Under the pieces are notes generated by a model. That model was given only the letters and a program-made list of their open reading frames with translations. It was not told the origin of the DNA and searched no databases. The translations under genes and the position numbers were made by a program. 64,000 bases of DNA from Christiangramia salexigens (lineage in GTDB: Bacteria > Bacteroidota > Bacteroidia > Flavobacteriales > Flavobacteriaceae): the NCBI RefSeq assembly GCF_001889005.1, contig NZ_CP018153.1, positions 2,514,501-2,578,500 on the forward strand, given 5' to 3'. Below, in pieces: positions 1 to 9,461 of this stretch. Numbering within the stretch: position 1 is the first letter of the stretch; the number at the start of each line of letters is the position of its first letter.

Positions 1-408
1 GATTATGCGATCGAGATCTTTCACGAGGCATTAAAGAATTCGGAATACACTAGTTTTCTTGCCAAGGATGCCGCATTGCCAATGATGTATATGGATGATG
101 CTATTAAGGCTACCGTAGATATTATGGAGGCTCCCGCCGAAAAAGTGAAGGTTAGGTCTTCATATAACCTTTCTGCGATTAGTTTTACCCCGGAAATTCT
201 TGCAGAAGAAATCAAGAAACATATCTCAGACTTTAAGATCTACTATGATCCCGACTTTAGGCAAAGTATTGCTGAATCATGGCCATCTAGTATAGATGAT
301 TCGGCTGCACGTGAAGACTGGGGCTGGAAACATGAATTTGATCTGGAAAAAATGACCAGCACGATGCTTGAAGGAGTTGAGAAAACTCTTAAAGAGAACG
401 CTAAATAA
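1..408 (+). CDS. tdh: L-threonine 3-dehydrogenase, SDR/epimerase type (5' truncated)
   Basis: The reading frame is open from the first base of the window, so the gene starts upstream; 135 C-terminal residues are visible. The segment LPMMYMDD and the end (ADSWP-like ESWPSSIDDS followed by DWGWKHEFDL) match the C-terminus of NAD-dependent, short-chain-type L-threonine dehydrogenases, which oxidise threonine to 2-amino-3-ketobutyrate in the cytoplasm. The N-terminal Rossmann fold and catalytic Tyr-Lys lie outside the window, so activity cannot be judged here. It is followed 3 bases later by a strong terminator shared with cspA. A different sugar-epimerase-like activity is the main alternative. 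Confidence 0.75.
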   Translation, partial: DYAIEIFHEALKNSEYTSFLAKDAALPMMYMDDAIKATVDIMEAPAEKVKVRSSYNLSAISFTPEILAEEIKKHISDFKIYYDPDFRQSIAESWPSSIDDSAAREDWGWKHEFDLEKMTSTMLEGVEKTLKENAK

Positions 409-410
409 TA

Positions 411-440
411 AAAAAAGCCGCTTTTAAAGCGGCTTTTTTA
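411..440. terminator. Bidirectional terminator between tdh and cspA
   Basis: A-tract, then GCCGCTTT / AAAGCGGC stem and a T-tract. A-rich and T-rich flanks on both sides allow it to end both the rightward tdh transcript and the leftward cspA transcript. Confidence 0.85.
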
Positions 441-462
441 ATCGATAATCAGAAAAAATATA

Positions 463-657
463 TTATTCGATCACGCGTACTTCTGTAGCGTTCACTCCTT
501 TTCTTCCTTCTGTTTCTTCGTACTCAACTCTATCACCTTCCTGGATAGTTTCACCGTTTAAACCAGTGATGTGCACAAAGATGTCTCTTTTTGTGTCGTC
601 GTTGGTAATGAATCCATAACCTTTAGATTCATTGAAAAATTTAACTGTACCTTGCAT
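463..657 (-). CDS. cspA: Cold-shock domain protein
   Basis: The 64-residue protein is a single cold-shock domain: it opens MQGTVKFFNESKGYGFI, which includes the RNP1-type KGYGFI motif, and continues with DIFVHITGL (RNP2-like FVH). Cold-shock proteins bind single-stranded RNA and DNA and melt mRNA structure in the cytoplasm. The length is typical of the family. A well-formed promoter lies just upstream, giving a short leader of roughly 15-20 bases. There is therefore no long thermosensor-type 5' UTR like that of E. coli cspA, and this copy may be constitutive. Convergent with tdh. Confidence 0.93.
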   Translation of the reverse strand: MQGTVKFFNESKGYGFITNDDTKRDIFVHITGLNGETIQEGDRVEYEETEGRKGVNATEVRVIE

Positions 658-679
658 AAAAATAATAATTAATAAAAGA

Positions 680-708
680 CAAACATACTAGATTAAATTT
701 AGAATCAA
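680..708 (-). promoter_or_regulatory. cspA promoter
   Basis: Read on the minus strand: TTG (706-708), an 18-base spacer, then TATGTTTG (680-687). This matches the Bacteroidota primary-sigma pattern TTG-N18-20-TAnnTTTG. Confidence 0.6.
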
Positions 709-751
709 CTGAAAATCAGTTTTTTTTGTAAAAATTTTTGCACCTCAAAAT

Positions 752-991
752 CTAGTCTATTCCCCTGTCTTTCATTTTCTTCAGGTTCTCATCAGAGAGG
801 GTATAGTCCTGAAGTCTTTTACCTTTCCAACGAACATAAAGGAATATTGGCATCAATATAAAAGCACTGGCCAGAACCGAAATTCCAATTATTCTGTCGC
901 CTGTTATGATATCGTCATTTAGCCTAAAATAGAATCCTACACCTATGGCTATTAAAATTGCAATTGCGAGGATTTTCATAAATATTTTCAT
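752..991 (-). CDS. Small two-helix membrane protein
   Basis: 79 residues with two hydrophobic segments (about 5-22 and 33-53) separated by the polar stretch FRLNDDIITGDR, and a charged C-terminal tail (LSDENLKKMKDRGID). I do not recognise the family. It starts two bases after the ClC stop codon and is almost certainly co-transcribed with that channel, so a role with the channel or in the membrane is plausible but unproven. Met5 is an alternative start. Confidence 0.65.
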   Translation of the reverse strand: MKIFMKILAIAILIAIGVGFYFRLNDDIITGDRIIGISVLASAFILMPIFLYVRWKGKRLQDYTLSDENLKKMKDRGID

Positions 992-993
992 TA

Positions 994-2784
994 CTATACG
1001 GTTACTTCTATTAATTTTTGTCTGTATGCGGTTAACAGCTTGGATTTGGAAATAAACCCAACATATTTTCCTTCTTTTACAACCGGAAGATTCCAGGCTT
1101 TGCTTTCCTGAAATTTCGCCATGATCTCCTTCATGCGGTCGTTATCTATATCAATAATTTCCGGCGCCTGCTGCATTATATCCCGAACTTTTACTTCGTC
1201 ATATAATTTCTGATCGAACATGATCGGGCGGATATCATCCAGTAGGATAATACCCATAAAATTTTGATTTTCATCTATCACCGGAAAGATATTTCTGGAA
1301 GATTTTACCACGCCATTGTGGATCACATCCCCCAGATTCATGTTTATATCCAGTGAAATAAAATTTTTCTCGATCACCCGGCTAATATTCATAAGTGTAA
1401 GTACGGTATGATCCTTATCGTGGGTAAGCAGATCCCCTCGTTGTGCCAGTTCCATGGTATAAACAGAATGTGGCTGAAATTTACTGGTAATCAAATAGGA
1501 TATGGCGGCTGTGATCATTAATGGAATAAATAATTCATAGCCGTGGGTCAGTTCAGCAATTAAAAATATAGCGGTAAGCGGAGCGTGCAAAACTCCCGCC
1601 ATTAGGCCGGCCATCCCTACAAGGGTGAAATTACTAACTGAAATATGAGAATTAAATATTCCCATATTGTTAAGCAGCAATGCAAAGCCGTGACCCATGG
1701 CACTTCCCATGAACATTACAGGAGCAAAAATACCACCAACACCACCGGCGCTCAGGGTTAGTGATGTAGCAATAATCTTAAACAATACGAGACCCGTTAA
1801 CAAAATGATCACCACCCAAATATTTTCCAGATATGCATTGAAAAGGTTAGTGCCCAAGGCTTCAAGGTAATTCTCCTGTAAAAGATTGTTAACCACACTA
1901 TAGCCTTCACCATAAAGCGGTGGAATAAAATAAATAATCAACCCCAGTAAGAGGCCAGAGGTTACAAGACGAAGGATACCAGATTTAATCCTTCCCATTA
2001 AATTCATCAATTTAAAATGTACTCTTGTAAAGTAAATTGAACAAGCGGCGCCCAGAATTCCAAGTAATATATAATAGGGTACTTCAGAAATCATGAAGGC
2101 ATCTTCAAGCTGGAAAGGAAGTATGATCTCACTTCCGTAGAAAAAATAAGAAGTTAATACTGCCGAAACTGAAGCTATTAGCAACGGCAGGAGGGATGCT
2201 AAGGTAAGATCAAGACTAAATACTTCTATAGCGAAAATGATTGCTGCGACCGGAGCATTAAAAATAGATGACATGGCTCCCGCAGCGGCACATCCGATAA
2301 GAAGAGTTCGCGTGGTTTGATTTAATAAGAACAGTCTTGATATATTAGATCCAATGGAAGCTCCAGTTGCAACCGTAGGCGCCTCTAATCCAACAGACCC
2401 TCCAAAACCGACCGTGATAGGTGCAGTAATTAGTGATGAATACATCTGGAATCGCTTCATTATCCCTTTTTGCCGGGAAATTGCATAGAGGGTAGCGGGG
2501 ATTCCCTGTCTTACTTTTTTACGCAGGATGAATTTAAAGATTAAATAAACTATCAAAAGCCCTATTACCGGAAAGATGAAATAAAAGGCATTGTGATATT
2601 TAATGAAAGTATCTTCTTTAAGAAGTATCTGTATAAAATGTGTGAGGTTTTTAATCGTAACAGCACAAATTCCAGATATGAAGCCAATAAGTGCGCTAAT
2701 TACCATTACAAAATGGCGATGCGAAAGATTCCTGGATTTCCAGTTCAAAAACCAATGTAACAATGACTTTCTAAATTTCGCCAC
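994..2784 (-). CDS. ClC-family chloride channel/antiporter with CBS domains
   Basis: 596 residues. The N-terminal two thirds are the multi-helix ClC membrane domain, with GGSVGLEAPT (about 128-137) giving the conserved gating glutamate in a GxEAP variant of the usual GxEGP. GGVGGIFAPVMFMGS near residue 350 is the second chloride-pathway signature. The C-terminal part, from about residue 450, contains paired CBS domains (FPVIDENQNFMGIILLDD and LPVVKEGKYVGFISKS), which in this family bind adenine nucleotides. It should move chloride, or exchange it for protons, across the inner membrane. The small membrane gene follows directly. aspS lies upstream and ends at its own terminator. Confidence 0.9.
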   Translation of the reverse strand: MAKFRKSLLHWFLNWKSRNLSHRHFVMVISALIGFISGICAVTIKNLTHFIQILLKEDTFIKYHNAFYFIFPVIGLLIVYLIFKFILRKKVRQGIPATLYAISRQKGIMKRFQMYSSLITAPITVGFGGSVGLEAPTVATGASIGSNISRLFLLNQTTRTLLIGCAAAGAMSSIFNAPVAAIIFAIEVFSLDLTLASLLPLLIASVSAVLTSYFFYGSEIILPFQLEDAFMISEVPYYILLGILGAACSIYFTRVHFKLMNLMGRIKSGILRLVTSGLLLGLIIYFIPPLYGEGYSVVNNLLQENYLEALGTNLFNAYLENIWVVIILLTGLVLFKIIATSLTLSAGGVGGIFAPVMFMGSAMGHGFALLLNNMGIFNSHISVSNFTLVGMAGLMAGVLHAPLTAIFLIAELTHGYELFIPLMITAAISYLITSKFQPHSVYTMELAQRGDLLTHDKDHTVLTLMNISRVIEKNFISLDINMNLGDVIHNGVVKSSRNIFPVIDENQNFMGIILLDDIRPIMFDQKLYDEVKVRDIMQQAPEIIDIDNDRMKEIMAKFQESKAWNLPVVKEGKYVGFISKSKLLTAYRQKLIEVTV

Positions 2785-2809
2785 CTTATGAGAATTAGCT
2801 TATGAAGAT

Positions 2810-2834
2810 AAAAAATCCCGCATAAAGCGGGATT
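2810..2834 (-). terminator. aspS terminator
   Basis: AAATCCCGC / GCGGGATTT hairpin immediately after the aspS stop. The T-rich run is on the minus-strand side (A-tract at 2808-2815 on the plus strand). Confidence 0.8.
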
Positions 2835-2842
2835 TAATTTAT

Positions 2843-4591
2843 TTATAATTTCAACTTAAGATGAAGCTCATCGAGCTGTGCATTATCAAGCTTTGCAGGA
2901 GCATCTATCATGACATCCCGTCCAGCATTATTTTTAGGGAATGCTATGAAGTCTCTAATGCTTTCCTGTCCTCCAAGTATTGCTACAAGTCGGTCAAAAC
3001 CAAAGGCGATCCCTCCATGCGGAGGTGCTCCATACTGGAATGCATCCATTAAGAATCCAAACTGTTCACGCGCTTCTTCAGGAGTAAATCCAAGATATTT
3101 GAACATTTGAGACTGAGTTTCCTTGTCGTGGATCCTTATAGAACCACCACCAATTTCGTTCCCGTTAAGTACAAGGTCATAGGCATTGGCTCTAACCTTT
3201 CCCGGTTCGGTTTCAAGAAGTGCGAAATCTTCTTTTTTAGGTGAGGTAAATGGGTGGTGCATGGCATGGAATCTTTCGGTCTCCTCATCCCACTCCAGAA
3301 GAGGGAAGTCAACTACCCAAAGCGGAGCGAATTCATCAGATTTTCTCAATCCAAGTTCATTTCCTAAATGCATTCTCAAGCTGCTAAGTTGTGTTCTGGT
3401 CTTGTTGGCGTGACCTGCCATAACAAGAATAAGATCACCCGGCTTAGCACCTGTAGCTTCTGCCCATGCTTTTAGATCTTCCTGAGAATAAAATTTATCT
3501 ACTGAAGATTTTAAACTACCGTCTTCATTATATTTTGCCCAAACAAGTCCGTTGGCACCTACCTGAGGTCGCTTAACCCAATCGATAAGCTTATCGATCT
3601 CCTTTCTTGTAAAAGAAGCTGCACCCGGTACGGCAATTCCAACTACCAATTCCTGCTGATCGAATACATTGAAGCCTTTATGTTGTGCAAGCTCATTTAA
3701 TTCTGCGAACTCCATCCCGAAACGAATATCCGGTTTGTCATTTCCATATTTGCGCATGGCATCATCATAGGTCATACGCGGAAATTCATTTACATCAACT
3801 CCCTTCACCTCTTTTAAAAGGTGACGCGTTAGGCCTTCAAAAATATTCAGGATGTCTTCCTGATCAACGAACGCCATTTCGCAGTCTATCTGTGTGAATT
3901 CGGGTTGTCTGTCTGCACGCAGATCTTCATCTCTAAAACATTTTACGATCTGGAAATATTTATCCATTCCGCCAACCATCAACAGCTGTTTAAAGGTTTG
4001 TGGAGATTGAGGAAGTGCATAGAATTGTCCTTCGTTCATTCTGCTTGGTACTACAAAATCTCTGGCTCCTTCGGGAGTAGATTTTATAAGATAGGGGGTC
4101 TCAACTTCTATAAAATCCTGTTGAGAAAGATAATTCCTAATCTGCATAGCCACTTTAGACCGGAAGATCAGTTTATTTTTCACCGGATTCCTGCGAATGT
4201 CCAGATACCTGTATTTCATTCTAAGGTCTTCGCCTCCATCTGTTTCATCTTCAATGGTAAAAGGCGGAGTTTTGGAGGAATTAAGGATCTTAAGATCTTC
4301 TACAAGAACTTCAATTTCACCCGTAGGGATATTAGGGTTCTTGGATTCACGTTCAATGACTTTACCTTCTATCTGGATCACAAATTCGCGGGCAAGACTA
4401 CCGGCTTTGTCCATCAATTCTTTTGAAGAACGTTCTTCATCAAAGATCAACTGAGTTAAACCATAGCGATCACGAAGATCTACCCAGATCATAAATCCTT
4501 TATTTCTTACTTTTTGTACCCATCCGGAAAGGGTTACATTATTACCGATCTGAGAGGCGTTTAATTCGCCACAGGTATGACTTCTGTACAT
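2843..4591 (-). CDS. aspS: Aspartyl-tRNA synthetase
   Basis: 582 residues, the usual length for the bacterial-type enzyme. The N-terminal OB-fold anticodon-binding domain (about 1-110) is followed by the class II catalytic core. Motif 2 is seen in [14 protein letters not shown] and motif 3 in [11 protein letters not shown] (about 531-541). The bacterial GAD insertion lies between them. It charges tRNA-Asp with aspartate in the cytoplasm; the tRNA-Asp gene itself is in this window at 60.6 kb. Whether it also charges tRNA-Asn cannot be decided from this view. It has its own promoter candidate and terminator, so it is probably monocistronic. Confidence 0.96.
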   Translation of the reverse strand: MYRSHTCGELNASQIGNNVTLSGWVQKVRNKGFMIWVDLRDRYGLTQLIFDEERSSKELMDKAGSLAREFVIQIEGKVIERESKNPNIPTGEIEVLVEDLKILNSSKTPPFTIEDETDGGEDLRMKYRYLDIRRNPVKNKLIFRSKVAMQIRNYLSQQDFIEVETPYLIKSTPEGARDFVVPSRMNEGQFYALPQSPQTFKQLLMVGGMDKYFQIVKCFRDEDLRADRQPEFTQIDCEMAFVDQEDILNIFEGLTRHLLKEVKGVDVNEFPRMTYDDAMRKYGNDKPDIRFGMEFAELNELAQHKGFNVFDQQELVVGIAVPGAASFTRKEIDKLIDWVKRPQVGANGLVWAKYNEDGSLKSSVDKFYSQEDLKAWAEATGAKPGDLILVMAGHANKTRTQLSSLRMHLGNELGLRKSDEFAPLWVVDFPLLEWDEETERFHAMHHPFTSPKKEDFALLETEPGKVRANAYDLVLNGNEIGGGSIRIHDKETQSQMFKYLGFTPEEAREQFGFLMDAFQYGAPPHGGIAFGFDRLVAILGGQESIRDFIAFPKNNAGRDVMIDAPAKLDNAQLDELHLKLKL

Positions 4592-4618
4592 TTTATTTCC
4601 TTCGTTTTAGAATGGCCA

Positions 4619-4626
4619 CAAAAGTA
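4619..4626 (-). promoter_or_regulatory. aspS promoter -7 element
   Basis: TACTTTTG on the minus strand, matching TAnnTTTG, 28 bases before the start codon. I see no clear TTG at the -33 distance, so the support is partial. Confidence 0.35.
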
Positions 4627-4756
4627 ATAAGTTCTGCTGTTTTCTGTAAGGATTATACAGTAAAATTCTATGTGGCAATTGGAGTTTGAGATTTATTAAA
4701 TAATGCTAAGGCTTTAATAATCAGTATTAAATGAAATCTTATAGAAAACAGTAAAA

Positions 4757-4786
4757 GAAAACCCGAAGCAGAACTCCGGGTTTTTA
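4757..4786 (-). terminator. Terminator of the efflux operon
   Basis: AAAACCCG / CGGGTTTT stem directly past the stop of the RND gene, with A- and T-rich flanks. It ends the minus-strand operon and could work in both directions. Confidence 0.75.
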
Positions 4787-4789
4787 ATT

Positions 4790-7700
4790 TTAAGTAAGTT
4801 GTTTTCTTTCTCTTCTGGCTAATCTTTTATCTCTGAATTTTATTTTAGCCCTGTTAACCAGATAGAACATCACGGGTACTACCACAAGAGTTAGAAAAGT
4901 GGCAAATACGAGTCCGAATATTACAGTCCAGGCAAGTGGACCCCAGAAGATGACATTATCACCACCAATATAAATTGCCGGGTCGTAATCTGTGATAAGT
5001 CCAAAAAAGTCTATGTTAAGTCCAACGGCCAATGGGATTAAACCTAAGACCGTAGTGATCGCAGTTAATAGTACCGGTCTTAACCTGGATTTTCCTCCTG
5101 CAACAATTACGTCGAAATACTGTTTCCTTGTAAGCATATCTTCCTCGTCAAGATTCAGCTCACTTCTTTTGCGATCTATCAAGAGCTGAGTATAATCAAT
5201 CAGAACAATGGCGTTGTTAACCACAATACCGGCTAGAGAAATAATACCCATCATAGTCATGATGATAATAAAGTCCATCTGAAATATGATCAATCCAAGA
5301 AAGACACCAACCAAACTAAGAACCACTGCCATCAATATGATTAGTGGTTTGGAAACCGAATTGAATTGCGCAACAAGAATAAGTAAAATACCACCTAGCG
5401 CGATCATAAGGGCCTTTAGCAGGAAATTCATGTTCTTTTCCTGTTCTTCCTGTTCTCCGGTAAAGTCGAGGCTCATTCGTTCCGGAAGGTCATAATTTTT
5501 AAGACCATTCTGAAGCTGCTCTACGATCTGGTTACCGTTGTAACCCTGTAATACGTTCGAGTAGATAGTGATAACCTTCTTAAGATCTTTTCTTTTTATA
5601 GAACTAAAGGACGAAGCCACCTTGGTATCCACCAATGCAGAAATTGGCACCTGTCTTAACTGGCCGGAAGTCTGATCTCTAAAAGTGATTGGCTGATTGA
5701 AAAGTGCATTTTCACTATATCTGTACTTTTCATCAAATCTTACATTCACTTCATAATCTTCATCTCCATCTTTAAAGGTGGAAACTTCCTCTCCATAGAT
5801 TGCCCGTCTAAGCGTTTGCCCTACCTGAGACGTAGAGATCCCCAGTTGTCCCGCTTTTCTTCGGTCTACCCTTACGTCCAGTTCAGGTTTGGATTTATTT
5901 ACATCGATCTTGAGCTCCTCAATTCCCGGTACATTCAATTCTTTGATATAGGATCTTAAATTTTCAGCCTCAGCCAGCATTTCAGCGTAATCCTGTCCCT
6001 TCAATTCTATATTGATAGGGTAGCCTGATGGCGGGCCTGCTGCATCTTTTTCTACAATGATAGAAACCCCAGGGAATTCTCTTACTGCATCCCGAACTTT
6101 ACTTAACACCTCTGAACTTTCTACCCCTCGACGATTTTTGAACTCCCGCATTACAATGGTCACCTTCCCTTTGTGAGGCATGGCGTTTTGCTGGCCCCCA
6201 TCGGTTTGTGGGTTTCCTGCTCCCTCACCAACCTGAGAGATCACAGATTCTACCATGAAATTATAACCATCTTCATCTTCATACTGTTCAATCACGTCAA
6301 AGATCTGCTGCTCCACTTTTTTGGTAAGCTCATTGGTCTTTTCAATGTCGGTTCCCTCAGGATATTCAATATATGTAATGACTTGTTTAGGCTGATTTTC
6401 CGGAAAGAAAAGCACATCTGGCTGCACTAAACCAATAAGTACGAAAGAGAAAAACAACATTAAGAGGGTTCCGAAGAAAAAGGCGTAGGCCTTTCTTCCT
6501 CTAAGGGCAAATTTTAGAAACCGTTCGTAATTATATTCGAGCTTCTTAAGCGCTTTAAATTGAAAGAAATCTACTGCTCCTGCAAGAACATATTTATAGA
6601 ACCACAATAGGATCACGCCAAGTATAAGTAGATTACCTACTGCTCTTAACGCGCCAATTGGAATCATATAGCCCAATACTAGTAGCAGGATTCCGGCAAT
6701 CCCCATTCCTATGCTTATTTTGATCAGTCTTCTTTTGGACAATTTACCCTCCTCAGTTTTCATATACTGTGAGGTAAGCATGGAATTAATTATTAGCGCC
6801 ACAAATAGTGAAGATCCTAAAACTATGGAAAGCGTAATGGGGAAGATCACCATAAATTTACCAATAGTACCCGGCCATAGCCCCAATGGGAAAAAAGCCA
6901 TTAGCGTGGTAGCCGTAGAGGCGATAATGGGCCATGCGATCTCACCCAGGCCTTGTTTGGCGGCCTTGATCCTCGGCATACCTTCGTCCATAAGACTATA
7001 CACGTTCTCCACTACCACAATTCCATTATCTACAAGCATACCTAAGCCCATAACAAGAGCGAAAAGTACCATAGTGTTCAGGGTGTATCCCAGACTGGAA
7101 AGAATGATAAACGAAAGGAACATGGAAAGAGGAATTGCAAGTCCCACAAAAAGGGAGTTCCTGAATCCAAGAAAGAACATTAATACAAGTACTACGAGGA
7201 TCACCCCGAATATGATATTATTTACCAGGTCGTCTACCTGACTTCTGGTATCGGTAGAAAGGTCGTTGGTAAGACTAATAGAAAGTGATTCCGGCAGATA
7301 AGTTTCCTGCTCGGTTTTGACGATATTTTTTATTTCATCTACCGCCTCGATCATATTCTTACCACTGCGTTTTTTAACATCCAGCATGACCACGGGTTTA
7401 CCATATTCCCTTGCATAGGTGGTGGCATCTTTTTCTTTGAAGCGGATATCTGCAATGTCTTTCAGGAAAATATTACCTCCGTCATGTTTTACAACTACAT
7501 TCTCAAGTTCCTGAGGGTTTTCAATTTCCCCAATGATCCTGATATTCTTCTGGACCCCGCTGGTAATAATATTACCTCCCGAAATAGTACGATTCTCCAT
7601 GCTTACAGCATTAACAATGTCGTTAAAGCTCACCTTGGAGGCTGTCATTTTATACACATCTACCGCGATCTCGACCTCCATTTCTTCAGCACCCCGAATG

Positions 7701-8260
7701 CTTGCCTCTTTGATCTGAGGTAGAAGTTCGATCTTTTCCTGAAGATATTCAGCATAATCCTTTAACTGCTGTACGGTGTAATCCCCTGTTAAATTAATAT
7801 TGAGAATTGGCTGTTCTTCCGAAAGGTTAAGATCAAAGACATTGGGTTCAACTTTTGCTCCATTATCCATGGTAGGCCATGTGGTTTCGGCCTTCACCAT
7901 ATCAACCTTGTCCTTTATCTTTTGCTTGGCTGCATCTACATTTACATCTTCTTCAAATTCCACGATCACTAATGAATAATCCTGAAGGGTAGTGGAAGAA
8001 ATTTCTTTTACTCCCCCTACATCATTGAATTCTTCTTCCAGTGGCTCGGTGATGAATTTCTCTACATCTTCAGCTGAATTTCCCGGATTTACAGAACTTA
8101 CGTAAATCTTTGTTTCTATGATCTCCGGAAAGGATTCTCTGGGCATACTGTAATAGGATAGCAAGCCTCCAATAAGCAGAATGGCCACGATCACAAAAAC
8201 AGTCATTTTATTATCTATCGCCCAGGACGATAGTTTGAATTCTTTATCCATCTTATTCAT
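4790..8260 (-). CDS. RND-family efflux pump inner-membrane subunit
   Basis: 1156 residues with AcrB/CzcA-type architecture: TM1 at about 18-36, a periplasmic pore domain, TM2-6, a second periplasmic domain, and the C-terminal TM group (the last strongly hydrophobic part ends near VVVPVMFYLVNRA). It should use the proton gradient to export small molecules through the TolC partner. The TM4 proton-relay site reads LVDNGIVVVEN (about 409-419): the first Asp is kept and the second is Asn, as in a subset of RND pumps. Residues of about 515-560 add two extra hydrophobic segments between the two halves, which explains the size above the usual 1030-1050. It overlaps the adaptor gene by 8 bases and is last in the tetR-tolC-mfp-RND operon. 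The substrate is unknown. Confidence 0.93.
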   Translation of the reverse strand: MNKMDKEFKLSSWAIDNKMTVFVIVAILLIGGLLSYYSMPRESFPEIIETKIYVSSVNPGNSAEDVEKFITEPLEEEFNDVGGVKEISSTTLQDYSLVIVEFEEDVNVDAAKQKIKDKVDMVKAETTWPTMDNGAKVEPNVFDLNLSEEQPILNINLTGDYTVQQLKDYAEYLQEKIELLPQIKEASIRGAEEMEVEIAVDVYKMTASKVSFNDIVNAVSMENRTISGGNIITSGVQKNIRIIGEIENPQELENVVVKHDGGNIFLKDIADIRFKEKDATTYAREYGKPVVMLDVKKRSGKNMIEAVDEIKNIVKTEQETYLPESLSISLTNDLSTDTRSQVDDLVNNIIFGVILVVLVLMFFLGFRNSLFVGLAIPLSMFLSFIILSSLGYTLNTMVLFALVMGLGMLVDNGIVVVENVYSLMDEGMPRIKAAKQGLGEIAWPIIASTATTLMAFFPLGLWPGTIGKFMVIFPITLSIVLGSSLFVALIINSMLTSQYMKTEEGKLSKRRLIKISIGMGIAGILLLVLGYMIPIGALRAVGNLLILGVILLWFYKYVLAGAVDFFQFKALKKLEYNYERFLKFALRGRKAYAFFFGTLLMLFFSFVLIGLVQPDVLFFPENQPKQVITYIEYPEGTDIEKTNELTKKVEQQIFDVIEQYEDEDGYNFMVESVISQVGEGAGNPQTDGGQQNAMPHKGKVTIVMREFKNRRGVESSEVLSKVRDAVREFPGVSIIVEKDAAGPPSGYPINIELKGQDYAEMLAEAENLRSYIKELNVPGIEELKIDVNKSKPELDVRVDRRKAGQLGISTSQVGQTLRRAIYGEEVSTFKDGDEDYEVNVRFDEKYRYSENALFNQPITFRDQTSGQLRQVPISALVDTKVASSFSSIKRKDLKKVITIYSNVLQGYNGNQIVEQLQNGLKNYDLPERMSLDFTGEQEEQEKNMNFLLKALMIALGGILLILVAQFNSVSKPLIILMAVVLSLVGVFLGLIIFQMDFIIIMTMMGIISLAGIVVNNAIVLIDYTQLLIDRKRSELNLDEEDMLTRKQYFDVIVAGGKSRLRPVLLTAITTVLGLIPLAVGLNIDFFGLITDYDPAIYIGGDNVIFWGPLAWTVIFGLVFATFLTLVVVPVMFYLVNRAKIKFRDKRLARRERKQLT

Positions 8261-9461
8261 TACCGCCTGATGTTTTGATTCTTACTTCCTGACCGTCTCT
8301 TAGATTCTTAGCGCCGTCTGTGATCAAAATATCACCGCTATTTAATCCGGTTTTGACTTCAATGGAATCCTTATAGATATAACCGGTCTCAACCACAGAT
8401 TTTTTAGCGATCCCGGTATTTTCACCTTCCTTTGGAGTGTATACATATACAATGCTCTCTCCCATAGCGTTCTTTTGTATGATATTTTCCGGGATCACCA
8501 CTGCTGTTTCTGAAGTATAATCATTAAGCTTTATAGTGGCGATCTGATTTGGTTTTACGAGGCCTTTCTCATTAGGCAAAGCAACTTTGATCCTGAAAGT
8601 TCTGTTATTAGGATTAATATTATTGCTTACCTGGCTTACTTCACCTTTAAATTCCTTAGCGATGGAAGACAGGTTCACTTTAACTTCGGTGCCTTTTTTT
8701 ACCTTTCCAAGATAGTTTTCCGGAACTTCAGCCTCTACGTACATTTTATCCAGGTTTATTAATCTGAATAATTGATTCTGTCCTGGGTTTACAACTTCTC
8801 CCTGCTCACTTAAAACGTCATCTATAACCCCGCTAAAAGGAGCTCTTACCACAGTTTTTGCTATCTGAGATTTTAATTGTTGAACTGAACTTTCTAAGGC
8901 CTCATAATTTGTTTTGGCTTCCAGATACTGGATTTCAGATCCAATATTTTGATTCCACAATCTTTCCTGACGCTCATAGGTTGTTTTTGCAAGTCTGGCC
9001 TGTGCTTCCAGCTGTGCAAGCTGACTGCTTAATCCTCCGTCATCAATTACTGCAAGAGTTTGTCCCTTAGTGACCTTGTCACCTTCTTTTACCGTTACAC
9101 GAGTTAGTATACCCGAGTATTCCGGATAGATGATAATATTCTCATCTGTGGCAACATTTCCCTGTACTTCTGCGTAGTGTTTAAAAAGTTGAGATTTTAT
9201 GGTATCTAAGGCTACAAGCGCAAATTTATTGGAAGTGTCCAGCTCCTGTATTGCCTCATCCAGTTTGGCGATCTCCTTGGAAACCTCACTTAGGGTATTG
9301 CTCAATTCATTCTTTTTGGCTCTGATCTCAGAAAGATCATTGCTCTGGATAATTTCATCAACCGATTTTTCTTCCGATGTTCCACAGGAAATAAAAATGG
9401 ATAGGAGTCCTGCTAACAGAAAATAGTTTTTCATTTTATGAGAGGTGTGATTAGTTTTCAT
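8253..9461 (-). CDS. RND efflux periplasmic adaptor lipoprotein (HlyD/AcrA type)
   Basis: 402 residues. An N-terminal signal ending at FISCG gives a lipobox, so the mature protein is probably anchored by a lipidated cysteine. After a coiled-coil region (about 45-85), the biotinyl-lipoyl-like domain reads SGILTRVTVKEGDKVTKGQ and is split by a helical hairpin; its second half reads APFSGVIDDVLSEQGE. The beta-barrel and membrane-proximal domains follow. It links the inner-membrane pump to the TolC-like channel. The start overlaps the end of tolC by 11 bases; Met10 (about 9434) is an alternative start that leaves the signal peptide intact. Confidence 0.92.
   Translation of the reverse strand: MKTNHTSHKMKNYFLLAGLLSIFISCGTSEEKSVDEIIQSNDLSEIRAKKNELSNTLSEVSKEIAKLDEAIQELDTSNKFALVALDTIKSQLFKHYAEVQGNVATDENIIIYPEYSGILTRVTVKEGDKVTKGQTLAVIDDGGLSSQLAQLEAQARLAKTTYERQERLWNQNIGSEIQYLEAKTNYEALESSVQQLKSQIAKTVVRAPFSGVIDDVLSEQGEVVNPGQNQLFRLINLDKMYVEAEVPENYLGKVKKGTEVKVNLSSIAKEFKGEVSQVSNNINPNNRTFRIKVALPNEKGLVKPNQIATIKLNDYTSETAVVIPENIIQKNAMGESIVYVYTPKEGENTGIAKKSVVETGYIYKDSIEVKTGLNSGDILITDGAKNLRDGQEVRIKTSGGNE

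Noticed and set aside
707..727. AACTGA-AAA-TCAGTT plus T-run, terminator-like on the plus strand
   Set aside because: No plus-strand gene precedes it, and it overlaps the cspA -33 element; more likely chance in AT-rich DNA.
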